The notes beneath the pieces were generated by a model, which was not told the DNA's origin, made no database searches, and saw nothing but the letters and a program-made list of their open reading frames with translations. Position numbers and translations under genes: made by a program. 64,000 bases of DNA. Origin: Myxococcota bacterium (GTDB lineage Bacteria; Myxococcota; XYA12-FULL-58-9; JALHOP01). The stretch covers positions 62,001-126,000 of the forward strand of contig JALHOP010000009.1 of assembly GCA_022842935.1 (NCBI GenBank), read 5' to 3'. Below are positions 56,511 to 64,000 of the stretch, in pieces. Position 1 is the first letter of the stretch, and each line of letters starts with the position of its first letter.

Positions 56511-58915
56511 TGCAGCATCGCTTCGGCCACGCGCTGGCCTTGCGCGTTGAAGGCGATACGCTTGTCCTCGGCCTTCTTCCCCTTGGTCGCCTTGACCGCG
56601 TAGATGAAGACGCGGCCGCCACCTTTGCTCTCGATGCGTGTCGGGATGCCCTCGCGGCGCGCCACTTCCTTCTCATCACCCTTGGCTGTCGCGATGAAGT
56701 CTTCGACCTTCTTCGCGTTAATCGCCTCGTCGAGATCCTTCTGAGCGCGCGTCAATGCGGTAGCGCACTCGCTCTGCAGCTTCTTGCGGTTGACCTGACC
56801 GAATGGACTGCCGATCTCGAGCTTGGGGTCGGCGCCCACGCTGCTCGCGAGACCGTCAGCCCGCTCGCTGCACTCTTTCAAGCCGCCCATCGCAGTCGAC
56901 AGGAGCTGGACGCGCTGGGCCGCAGTGGGGGCGTTCTTGGCGGCCCCAACGTCTGCTTGCGCTTGCGCGGCACGATCACGAACCTTTTCGAACTGGGCCT
57001 TCCAGCGCAGCGGTGTGATCGAGGCCTGCAGCTTCTCGCGCTCGCTGGCGCAAGCCTTGGGGATCTGTACAGCGTAGAGCTTGCCGAGGGGCGTCGCGAA
57101 CTCCGCCTCGGGATCGAAGCCGGGACGGCGATCAATCTGAGGCAGTGCGTTTTGGCACTGGCTCATGCCGTTGATGGCGGCGTCGGTCGCCGACAGCTGC
57201 GCCTCGGCGGTCGCGGCGCTGCGGACAGGGGTCACGAAACGGGTAACGTCCGCGACGACAGCGTCGACCTTCTGCTTCCAAGCGGCGCGAAAGTCGAAGT
57301 TCTTGCCCTGGCCGTCGAAGCCAAACTGATTCTTCTCGTAGATGAAGACCCGCCCGCCTTCGACGCTCTCGATGCGCTGCGGAATGCCGTTCTTTTTGGC
57401 GACCTCGAGCTCGTCACCTTTCAAGGTTGTCATGAACTGCTCGAGCTCGACCGCGCTGCGCGCTTTCTTGAGCTCGTCGTCGGAGAGCTTCGCGAAGGCC
57501 GCGCACTCGTCACGCAGGCGACCGATGGTGAGCGGACCATCAGCGGTCGTGATGGGAAATTTCTTGTCTGCGTCCTTTTGCGCTTCGAGCTTGGTGGCCT
57601 GCTCGGCACAAACTGCGGCGTTCGTCTTCGATGTGGACCACAGCTCGATCTTCTCACCGCTCTTTTGCGACGCCTTCGCGAGATCGATGTTCTTCTTGGC
57701 GACGTTGTACGGGTCGCGCAGCGTCTCGGCTGAGCCACGCCAGATGAACATGGGGCGATCGCGCATCAGCCGCTCGCGCTCGCGTGCGCAATTTTTTGCG
57801 ATGACGGGTGCGGTCACCGTGCCATAGGCCGACTCGAACTGGGCCTTGGCGTCGTAGCCAGGCATCTTGTTGCCGCCCTCGAGCTCCGTGTTGCAAGCGG
57901 CGAGCGCGTTGATCATGCCGTCAACCGCCGCTGCCACCTCGGGGGCGTTTTTCGCCGCGTTGCGCTTGGCGTCCGCCTGCGCGAGCGAAGCAAGCGCCTG
58001 AGCGATGCGACCTCGCCACGCCAACTTGTCGACCTCGTGACGCAGGCGGGCGTTGCGTTCGGTGCATTCCTTACGCGTGTTAGCGACAGTCAGCGTGCCG
58101 AGCGGCGTGGCCACCAAACGCGGTTCGATGTCCTGATCTCTGCTCTCGAGCGATTGGATCGTCGAAAGGCATGTCGCGAAGGCCTGGGCCGCGGTGCGGT
58201 ACTGCGAAGTCTGCTCGTCCGGGTTGCTCGTCTTGCCGGCGGCGACGATCGCCTGCCTGGCCGATTCGACACTCACACTCAGAGACTGGGAGGCATCGAT
58301 CTGCCACTGCGCGACCCCTTCGCGCACCGCAAGCTGCCTCGCCTTCACGTCCCGCTCACGAGCGTGTTCGACGTAGACTTGGTCGTCGCCGTACTGCTGT
58401 CCGCTGATGCGAACATCGGCGAGCTCTTGAAGTACCGCACGCATTGCGCCCACGTCTTGCACGGTTGGCACACGGTCTTGGAGCTGCTTCTGCAAATCGG
58501 CTGCTTTCTGGAGAGCGATATTGCCGCGCTTGATCAGCTCGTCGATGGCGGCGTTACGGCGGGCGATGCGATCTTGCTCGACTGCGGTCTCATAGCGCTT
58601 CTCCGCCGCGACGACCGCCTCGCTTGCGTCCTCGAACTCGGGGTGTGAGCGGGTGAGCTCGGTGGCGCGCTGCACCGCGAGCTGAGCCTTACGCAAATGC
58701 GACGCCGCCTCATCGAAGCTCTTCTGCCCGAGCGAGGCGTTGAACTGACGAAGCTGAGCGTTGATTGAGGCGACGCCTGCGTCTTCGCTTTCTTCCGGCT
58801 CGTCTTTGGCCACCTCTTTTTTCGCCTTCGACGGGCCGTGCATGGTGGCGCAGCCAGCCAAGGCAACGCTCAAGTGGACGGCAAGCAAGGCTTTGAAGAG
58901 TGCTTTCATGGTCAT
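56507..58915 (-). CDS. Large lipoprotein with five Cys-pair repeats
   Basis: An 802-residue lipoprotein; the signal ends LSVALAGC with lipidation at Cys22. All ten other cysteines fall into five pairs 34 or 35 residues apart: 249/284, 341/376, 437/471, 587/622 and 682/717. Each pair frames a TPLG-like turn and a CxxER-type helix, so it is a repeat of about 94 residues. Two copies of another unit (GDELEVAKKNGIP with GGRVFIY, and GDEKEVARREGIP with GGRVFIY) follow repeats three and five. I do not recognise the family. ATG 58915 overlaps the def stop and the gene end overlaps moeA, each by four bases. Confidence 0.8.
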   Translation of the reverse strand: MTMKALFKALLAVHLSVALAGCATMHGPSKAKKEVAKDEPEESEDAGVASINAQLRQFNASLGQKSFDEAASHLRKAQLAVQRATELTRSHPEFEDASEAVVAAEKRYETAVEQDRIARRNAAIDELIKRGNIALQKAADLQKQLQDRVPTVQDVGAMRAVLQELADVRISGQQYGDDQVYVEHARERDVKARQLAVREGVAQWQIDASQSLSVSVESARQAIVAAGKTSNPDEQTSQYRTAAQAFATCLSTIQSLESRDQDIEPRLVATPLGTLTVANTRKECTERNARLRHEVDKLAWRGRIAQALASLAQADAKRNAAKNAPEVAAAVDGMINALAACNTELEGGNKMPGYDAKAQFESAYGTVTAPVIAKNCARERERLMRDRPMFIWRGSAETLRDPYNVAKKNIDLAKASQKSGEKIELWSTSKTNAAVCAEQATKLEAQKDADKKFPITTADGPLTIGRLRDECAAFAKLSDDELKKARSAVELEQFMTTLKGDELEVAKKNGIPQRIESVEGGRVFIYEKNQFGFDGQGKNFDFRAAWKQKVDAVVADVTRFVTPVRSAATAEAQLSATDAAINGMSQCQNALPQIDRRPGFDPEAEFATPLGKLYAVQIPKACASEREKLQASITPLRWKAQFEKVRDRAAQAQADVGAAKNAPTAAQRVQLLSTAMGGLKECSERADGLASSVGADPKLEIGSPFGQVNRKKLQSECATALTRAQKDLDEAINAKKVEDFIATAKGDEKEVARREGIPTRIESKGGGRVFIYAVKATKGKKAEDKRIAFNAQGQRVAEAMLQ

Positions 58916-59487
58916 GAACCCCAGCGCGCGACGATCTCGCGCACCTCGCTGATGAAACGCTCCTTCTCGAAGCGCTCGAAGTGATCCCACGTGCACAGGC
59001 TCTTGGTGTCGACCATACGGTCCACGAACAAGACACCGTTCAAATGATCGAGCTCGTGCTGGAAAGTGCCTGCAGAGACGCCGCGCACCTCGAATTCCAA
59101 GGGTCCGCCGTTGCGGTCGAGGCCGCGCACGCGTACCTCGGCATGGCGCGGCACGCGACCGCGCAGATTGGGGATCGAGAGGCAGCCCTCATAGTTGGAG
59201 AACGTTTCCGTCGAGAGCGGGGTGACCTCTGGGTTGATGACCACGGTCAACGGGTAACGTGGCTTGTAGGGATAGCGCGGGTTGTCGCGCACCTCGACGG
59301 CGAAGATACGCAGCTTCTCGTAGACCTGTGTGGCGGCGATGCCGGCGCCCGAGGCGTCACGCATGGTCTCGACGAGGTCGTCGATGAAGCCCTGCACCTC
59401 ACGGGAGGCGAGCTCGGTCTGGGTCAGCGGACGGGCCGTCTCGCGGAGCACCGGGTGTCCGATTTGCGCGATCTTACGAAGGGCCAT
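58912..59487 (-). CDS. def: Peptide deformylase
   Basis: A 191-residue metalloenzyme that removes the formyl group from new proteins. All three motifs are present: GAGIAATQ near 47-54, EGCLS with the metal-ligand cysteine, and QHELDHLNG with the two ligand histidines and catalytic Glu. The ATG is at 59485-59487. It lies 20 bases after the epimerase gene and overlaps the large lipoprotein gene by four bases. Confidence 0.96.
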   Translation of the reverse strand: MALRKIAQIGHPVLRETARPLTQTELASREVQGFIDDLVETMRDASGAGIAATQVYEKLRIFAVEVRDNPRYPYKPRYPLTVVINPEVTPLSTETFSNYEGCLSIPNLRGRVPRHAEVRVRGLDRNGGPLEFEVRGVSAGTFQHELDHLNGVLFVDRMVDTKSLCTWDHFERFEKERFISEVREIVARWGS

Positions 59488-59507
59488 GAGGCAAAGGGTC
59501 TACCACT

Positions 59508-60578
59508 TTAGCCCAGCGTCACACCATGGCCGCGATCGATATGCCCGACATCTAGATCGCCGCCAGTCTGACGAAATCCGCCCTTGAAAGGGTGCGACTG
59601 GATGAACATCGGCGTGTCGAGGTCGACGATGTCGATGCCGCCAAACCCGGCGGCTAGGTGCGCCGAGAAAGTCATCGCCAGGATGCTCTCCACCATCCCG
59701 CCGATCATGAGCGCCAGCCCGTTTTGGCGGGCGGCGTTCATCATGGCCCAGGCTTCGGCGACGCCGGACTTCATCGTCTTGATGTTGATGAAGCGCACCG
59801 CGCCGTCGCGCACCAGCTCGAGCACATCCGCGGCGCTGCGTGCGGACTCGTCGGCGCAAAGCGGGATCGGGGTCAAGCTCGCGAGCTTCTTCCAGTCGTC
59901 GTGCGCCCCCCGGGGTAAGGGCTGCTCGAAAATCTGTAACGGGATGTGGTTTGCTTCCATGCCGCGAGCGAACGCTACGGCCTGTTCGAGATCGTAGCCG
60001 CTGTTGGCATCCGCGAAAATGCGCGCTTCGGGGGCCGCATCACGGATGGCAAGCATACGCTGCACGTCTTCCGCCGCGGAGCCAGCGCCCACCTTCACTT
60101 TGATGGTGTTGATGCCACGGGCGACAATCGATTTCGCGGAGCGTCGCGCGTGCTCGACGTCGCCGGCGGTGACCGTCATGTCCGTGACGAGGCGCGTCCC
60201 AGCCCCCCCGAACTCCTTGTAGAGCGGCTTTTTCGCTTTGCGGGCGAGGGCATCGATGATCGCCATCTCGAGACCGCAGCGCGCCGCGGGTGCGCCGGGG
60301 TGCTTTGCGCGCAAGAGCGAGCCGATGGCTTGCCAGTCCGACACCTCGGTGTCCAGCACCAGCGACTTCATGGCCAGCACGGCGGCGTGCGTTTGCTCCT
60401 GGGTTTCGCCACTCACTTCCGCGAAGGGCGCCGCCTCGCCGAGACCGACGGTCCCATCATCGAGCGTTGCGCGAACCAACACGTTGCGCGCGACGGTAGG
60501 CGCGCCGGTCGCCACCGCGAAAGGCTCTGTGAGAGCAAGGTCGAGGCGCTCGACGTTCAGGCTCTTGAGGATGCTCAC
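59508..60578 (-). CDS. Dipeptide epimerase (enolase superfamily, Ala-Glu type)
   Basis: A 356-residue enzyme of the mandelate racemase/muconate lactonising branch. The catalytic Lys pair is in TIKVKVG and KTMKSGV. Metal ligands are ADANSGY (Asp), FEQPLP (Glu) and ADES (Asp). The C-terminal DLDTPMF supplies the DxD that binds the dipeptide amino group in L-Ala-D/L-Glu epimerases. This activity is used in murein peptide recycling. The start is GTG 60578 with AAGGAG five bases upstream. It follows the amidase gene by nine bases. Confidence 0.9.
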   Translation of the reverse strand: MSILKSLNVERLDLALTEPFAVATGAPTVARNVLVRATLDDGTVGLGEAAPFAEVSGETQEQTHAAVLAMKSLVLDTEVSDWQAIGSLLRAKHPGAPAARCGLEMAIIDALARKAKKPLYKEFGGAGTRLVTDMTVTAGDVEHARRSAKSIVARGINTIKVKVGAGSAAEDVQRMLAIRDAAPEARIFADANSGYDLEQAVAFARGMEANHIPLQIFEQPLPRGAHDDWKKLASLTPIPLCADESARSAADVLELVRDGAVRFINIKTMKSGVAEAWAMMNAARQNGLALMIGGMVESILAMTFSAHLAAGFGGIDIVDLDTPMFIQSHPFKGGFRQTGGDLDVGHIDRGHGVTLG

Positions 60579-60587
60579 GAGTTCTCC

Positions 60588-62090
60588 TTAGTTTCCCACC
60601 CAAACGCGCGGGACGGGACGCTTGGCCGCCGTTGCTCGCTCTGCTTGGCCTGCGAGCGCAAGCAATACTTGCTCGGCACCGAACCGACCCATGACTTGCA
60701 CGCCGATTGGGATGCCTCCGTGGTTCCAGTGCAGGGGCAGGCTCATCGCCGGCAGTCCGGTTGTGTTTCCGATGGGGGTGAAGCCAGCGTAGCGCATGAG
60801 CTTTCTCCCCGTCTCCGCGTCGGTCTCGCCGAGAGTAAATGTTCCTGTCCGCCATGGCGGTGTGGCGAGCGTCGGCGTCAAGATGACATCGTAGCGATCG
60901 AATGCCTTAAAGAGCGGCTGCGCAACCTCGTTCAGCTTGCTCCAAGCCATCCAGTGGTCGGCTGGCGTGAGCTTCGCGTTGATTTTGATGAGCCGGCGCG
61001 TCATTCGCTCGAGCGGTGGTAGGCCCTGGCTCGCGTTGGTCGCCCAGGCGATCGCCGAGAAGACGTTTGGATCGACCATGACACGGCGAACGGCCGGCGG
61101 CACGTTCATCGGCGTCATGGTCTCGAGCGCTGCGCGGATGAAGTAGCCGGTGGCCATGGCCCAGATGGTCGTGAAGTGTGCCGCGAAGGCTTCGCCGTCC
61201 AACTCGACACGCACCTCTTCGACGTCGTGACCGAATGCGGCGAAGAGGCGCGCGGCTTGGTCGACTGCGTCGCAGCAGTCGGGATGGGACTCGTCGCCGA
61301 GTATCGTGCGGGTGGTGAAGCCGATGCGCAGGGGCTTCGGGTCGCGGCTCGCGGCCTCGAGATAGCTGCCGCGTGGCGGGGGCGCCTGCCAGCGGTCGAA
61401 TGGCCGCGCCCCAGCCAGGACATCGAGCATGAGTGCGCTATCTCGCACCGTACGACTGACCACGCCGTGCATGACGAAAGCGTCGGGCGAGTCCCACGGC
61501 TCTTGCGGCAGCCGCCCTCGGCCGGCCTTTAAGCCCCACAAGCCGCATGCCGAAGCCGGAATACGGATGGAGCCACCGCCGTCCTCGGCGTGAGCGCAGG
61601 GCACGATACCAGCTGCCACCGCCGCGGCGGCGCCACCGCTCGAGCCGCCCGGTGATAGCGTCGTATCCCATGGATTGTGCGCCGGACCGTGCAGCGCGCC
61701 TTCCGTGCTTGGCAGCAGTCCCAGCTCGCTCATGTTGGTACGGCCGATTGTGAGCAGGCCGGCATCGTCGATGCGACGAGCGACTTCGTGGGTTCGCTTG
61801 GAGATGTTTTCCTTGGCGAGAGTGCAGCCCCAGGATGCTTTGAGGCCTGTACGCTCGAGCGAGTCTTTGATTAGAAACGGCGCGCCGCGTAGCTTGCCGT
61901 CGGGGAGCGCGCGCAAGAGCAGTTGCCGAGCGTGGGACTCGGTGACCTCGACGACGGCGTTGAGACGCGGGTTGACCTCGGCGATGGCGCGAAATGCCAC
62001 ATCGAGGATCTCGGCGGCCGTGGCACGTCGTGTCCTTACTAGCTCGACAAGGCCCATGGCGTCGTGTCGTACGTAGTCGTCGAGATTCAC
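60588..62090 (-). CDS. Amidase-signature family hydrolase
   Basis: A 500-residue amidase with the Ser-cisSer-Lys triad: Lys in FLIKDSLE, and the Gly/Ser-rich SPGGSSGGAAAAVAAG. The N-terminal region and the GTGTFTLGE-like end resemble 6-aminohexanoate-cyclic-dimer hydrolase and related amidases; the true substrate is unknown. I use GTG 62090 because the family starts at NLDDYVRHDAMGL; ATG 62147 would add a non-conserved lead. It is the first gene of the operon that runs through epimerase, def, lipoprotein and moeA, and it is divergent from the PAS kinase. Confidence 0.88.
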   Translation of the reverse strand: MNLDDYVRHDAMGLVELVRTRRATAAEILDVAFRAIAEVNPRLNAVVEVTESHARQLLLRALPDGKLRGAPFLIKDSLERTGLKASWGCTLAKENISKRTHEVARRIDDAGLLTIGRTNMSELGLLPSTEGALHGPAHNPWDTTLSPGGSSGGAAAAVAAGIVPCAHAEDGGGSIRIPASACGLWGLKAGRGRLPQEPWDSPDAFVMHGVVSRTVRDSALMLDVLAGARPFDRWQAPPPRGSYLEAASRDPKPLRIGFTTRTILGDESHPDCCDAVDQAARLFAAFGHDVEEVRVELDGEAFAAHFTTIWAMATGYFIRAALETMTPMNVPPAVRRVMVDPNVFSAIAWATNASQGLPPLERMTRRLIKINAKLTPADHWMAWSKLNEVAQPLFKAFDRYDVILTPTLATPPWRTGTFTLGETDAETGRKLMRYAGFTPIGNTTGLPAMSLPLHWNHGGIPIGVQVMGRFGAEQVLLALAGQAERATAAKRPVPRVWVGN

Positions 62091-62162
62091 GCGGCGGTTC
62101 TTACGACGCCGGTGGCCAAGCTGTACACAGAAGTGAACCGCAATCATCGTGTGGGGGCATAG

Positions 62163-64000
62163 ATGAGCGCGCAGGGAGCATTTTCCGATTGGCCGGCGTG
62201 TCTGCGTACCGTCGTCCAGGCGTGCCTGGCGTCGCGCTTTCCCATGGCCGTATGGCGTGGCGCAGAGCTTACCGCCGTCTATAACGACGCTTACGCGTAT
62301 TTGCTGGGCGCGCGGCATCCCGCGGCGCTCGGACGACCGGCGTTCGAGGGTTGGGGCGGTTGCTGGCGGCACTTCGCGTCGCAGGCCAGCGAGGTTCTCG
62401 CGCGGGGGACCTCCACCTGGAACGAGCGTACCTATATGGCGATGGAGCGCCAGGGCACTCTCGTCGACGTCTGGCTTACGTGGTCGCTTTCGCCAGTTCG
62501 CGACGACGATGGAAACGTCCGAGCGGTCCTTTGTGCGATGACGGACGACACCGCCGCCGAGCTGGTTGACCGCGAACGAGAGCAGCTCGAGCGCGCGGAA
62601 GTGGCGCTCTTCGCGGCACGTACCCGCCTAGAGAACATCTTGTCCGCAGCGGAGATCGGGACATGGTCGCTCGACTTGCGCACGGGCCGGCTCGACAGTG
62701 ACCGAAACGTGGCGGAGTTTCATGCCCTTGGCGAGACTGACCTCCGCGATCGCGGACCGTCGGCATTCGTCGATCGCGTGCATCCAGAAGACGCGCCACT
62801 TCTCGAAGCAGCGCTCACGCGGGCGCACGACACGGGTGCGTTCTTCGAGCCGACCTACCGTATCGTTCGTCCCGATGGATCGATCCGCTGGATAGCCAAT
62901 CGCGGTCGCGTCATCACCGACGAAACTGGTGAGCCGAGCTCTATCGACGGTGTGGCCATCGACGTCACGGATCGGCACTTGGCCGAGGAGAGGCGGCGTC
63001 AGAGCGAAGAGCGCTTGGCTCTCGCGACCCGCGCGGCCGAGCTCGGCATCATCGAGTGGAACGCCGTTTGTGACGTATCTGTTTGGGAGAACGCGCGCGC
63101 CTACTCAATCTTCGGCCGGGACCCGTGCCTGGGGCCGCTCAACCTTCGGCAAGCGCTCGAGGCGGGCATCGTTCATCCCGATGATATTCCGAAGTTCGAG
63201 TTGGCCATGAAAGCCGCATCGCGTCCCGACGGGATCTTCAAGCTGACGACACGCATCAGGCGGCAGAACGATGGCGCCTGGCGCTGGCTCGAGCTCGCTG
63301 GCGTCCTCGCCAGCTCGGTCGATGGCATGCCCCTAAAGCTCGTCGCAGTCGTGGCGGACATCACCGAGCGCAAACGCGCAGAAGCCGAGCGCGCTATGCT
63401 CCTCGACTCCGAACGCGCGGCCCGTGGTGAAGCAGAGCGCGTCAGCCGTATGAAGGACGAGTTCCTCGCCACGTTGAGCCACGAGCTGCGCACGCCGCTC
63501 AATGCGATTCTCGGCTGGGCGCAGCTTTTGAAGTCCGAGACCCTAACCGGAGCGACCCGCAGCCAGGCCGTCGAGACCATTGACCGCAATGCGCGCCTGC
63601 AGACGCGTCTCATCGAAGACTTGCTCGAGACGAGCCGCATCATTTCCGGGAAGGTACGCCTCGATCTGCAGACCATCGATCTCGCCGATGTCGTCCAAGC
63701 GGCCGCAGAGAGCGCGCAGCCCGCGGCGACCGTCAAGGGTGTGCGCCTGACACCGGTGATCGACGCCGGCGGCTGCCATGTCTGCGGTGACCCGGCTCGC
63801 CTCCAGCAAGTGGTGACGAATCTGCTTTCCAACGCCATCAAGTTCACGCCCGTGGGCGGTCACGTTCTCGTTCGGCTCGTGCAGGGACCTTGCGAAGCCC
63901 GCGTCGTCGTACGCGATAACGGCAGTGGCATCGCGCCCGACTTCGCGCCGTTTCTCTTCGACCGCTTCGCGCAGGCCGAGCCCAGCCATACCCGCCGCTT
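62163..64000 (+). CDS. PAS-domain sensor histidine kinase (cut by window end)
   Basis: An open frame from ATG 62163, with an in-frame TAG directly before it, running 612 codons to the window edge. There is no membrane segment. PAS domain one (about 10-145) has RFPMAVWRGAELTAVYNDAY and LLGARHPAALG. PAS domains two and three (about 165-285, 295-405) include RIVRPDGSIRWIANRG and VVADITERKRAEAE. The HisKA box is TLSHELRTPLNAILGWAQLL. HATPase_c follows with NLLSNAIKFTPVGG and VRDNGSGI before the cut. A receiver domain may lie beyond the edge, since this architecture is common in hybrid kinases. Confidence 0.9.
   Translation, partial: MSAQGAFSDWPACLRTVVQACLASRFPMAVWRGAELTAVYNDAYAYLLGARHPAALGRPAFEGWGGCWRHFASQASEVLARGTSTWNERTYMAMERQGTLVDVWLTWSLSPVRDDDGNVRAVLCAMTDDTAAELVDREREQLERAEVALFAARTRLENILSAAEIGTWSLDLRTGRLDSDRNVAEFHALGETDLRDRGPSAFVDRVHPEDAPLLEAALTRAHDTGAFFEPTYRIVRPDGSIRWIANRGRVITDETGEPSSIDGVAIDVTDRHLAEERRRQSEERLALATRAAELGIIEWNAVCDVSVWENARAYSIFGRDPCLGPLNLRQALEAGIVHPDDIPKFELAMKAASRPDGIFKLTTRIRRQNDGAWRWLELAGVLASSVDGMPLKLVAVVADITERKRAEAERAMLLDSERAARGEAERVSRMKDEFLATLSHELRTPLNAILGWAQLLKSETLTGATRSQAVETIDRNARLQTRLIEDLLETSRIISGKVRLDLQTIDLADVVQAAAESAQPAATVKGVRLTPVIDAGGCHVCGDPARLQQVVTNLLSNAIKFTPVGGHVLVRLVQGPCEARVVVRDNGSGIAPDFAPFLFDRFAQAEPSHTRR

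Overview
The window is high-GC, densely packed bacterial chromosome that looks like a myxobacterium (Myxococcota) or a close deltaproteobacterial relative. The evidence is a pilA-pilG-pilH-pilI gene order with pilD and a PilS-like kinase nearby, two large Hanks-type Ser/Thr kinases with an FHA protein next to one of them, a response regulator with a PATAN-type domain, a protein ending in the domain I know as MXAN_5187 C-terminal, a DUF6178-type protein, and a mevalonate (not MEP) isoprenoid operon. Many neighbours overlap by 1-8 bases, so translational coupling is the rule. GTG, TTG and apparently CTG starts are common.

Layout. 64-4288 (minus): a pilin operon read from a near-perfect sigma-54 promoter at 4374-4389. 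It has three type IV pilins, two of them identical apart from the last residue, followed by PilG-, PilH- and PilI-like proteins. 4509-10649 (plus): two tandem DUF2723-type membrane transferases, prepilin peptidase PilD, a PilS/NtrB-like kinase and a DUF488 protein. 10723-24898: mostly housekeeping and signalling genes: response regulator-PATAN, TtcA, cob(I)alamin adenosyltransferase, an H1-like basic/acidic protein, nitrilase-family amidase, HD-GYP regulator, a beta-helix lipoprotein with a likely CTG start, MOSC protein, tryptophan 2,3-dioxygenase, DUF429, a probable outer-membrane protein and a GT39-like transferase. 24861-28619 (minus): a FecCD/BtuCD-type ABC importer behind a GT9 glycosyltransferase, divergent from mutY. 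29824-33063: a large uncharacterised protein, a PHA-granule-type small protein and NadA.

33064-34593 looks like an acquired patch between nadA and a formylglycine-enzyme-like gene. It holds a Phd/PIN toxin-antitoxin pair with an inverted-repeat operator, a small membrane protein on the minus strand, and a 57-59 bp element with the form of an integron attC site. No integrase is visible in the window.

35224-47165 is signalling-rich: a DUF6178 protein, a membrane coiled-coil protein, a kinase with two C-terminal cyclic-nucleotide-binding domains, an FHA-TM-repeat protein, and an ECF sigma factor overlapping a zinc-ligand-less anti-sigma-like protein, a GT2 synthase and the MXAN_5187-type protein. 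47158-51945 (minus) is mvaD, phosphomevalonate kinase, a fused HMG-CoA reductase/mevalonate kinase and idi. HMG-CoA synthase is not here. 52301-55074 has another Ser/Thr kinase, a tiny lipoprotein and HU. 55293-62090 (minus) is a probable five-gene operon: amidase, dipeptide epimerase, deformylase, a lipoprotein with five Cys-Cys repeats, and moeA. The window ends inside a PAS sensor kinase at 62163-64000. I see no gene in bases 1-63, no tRNA or rRNA, no CRISPR array and no insertion sequence.
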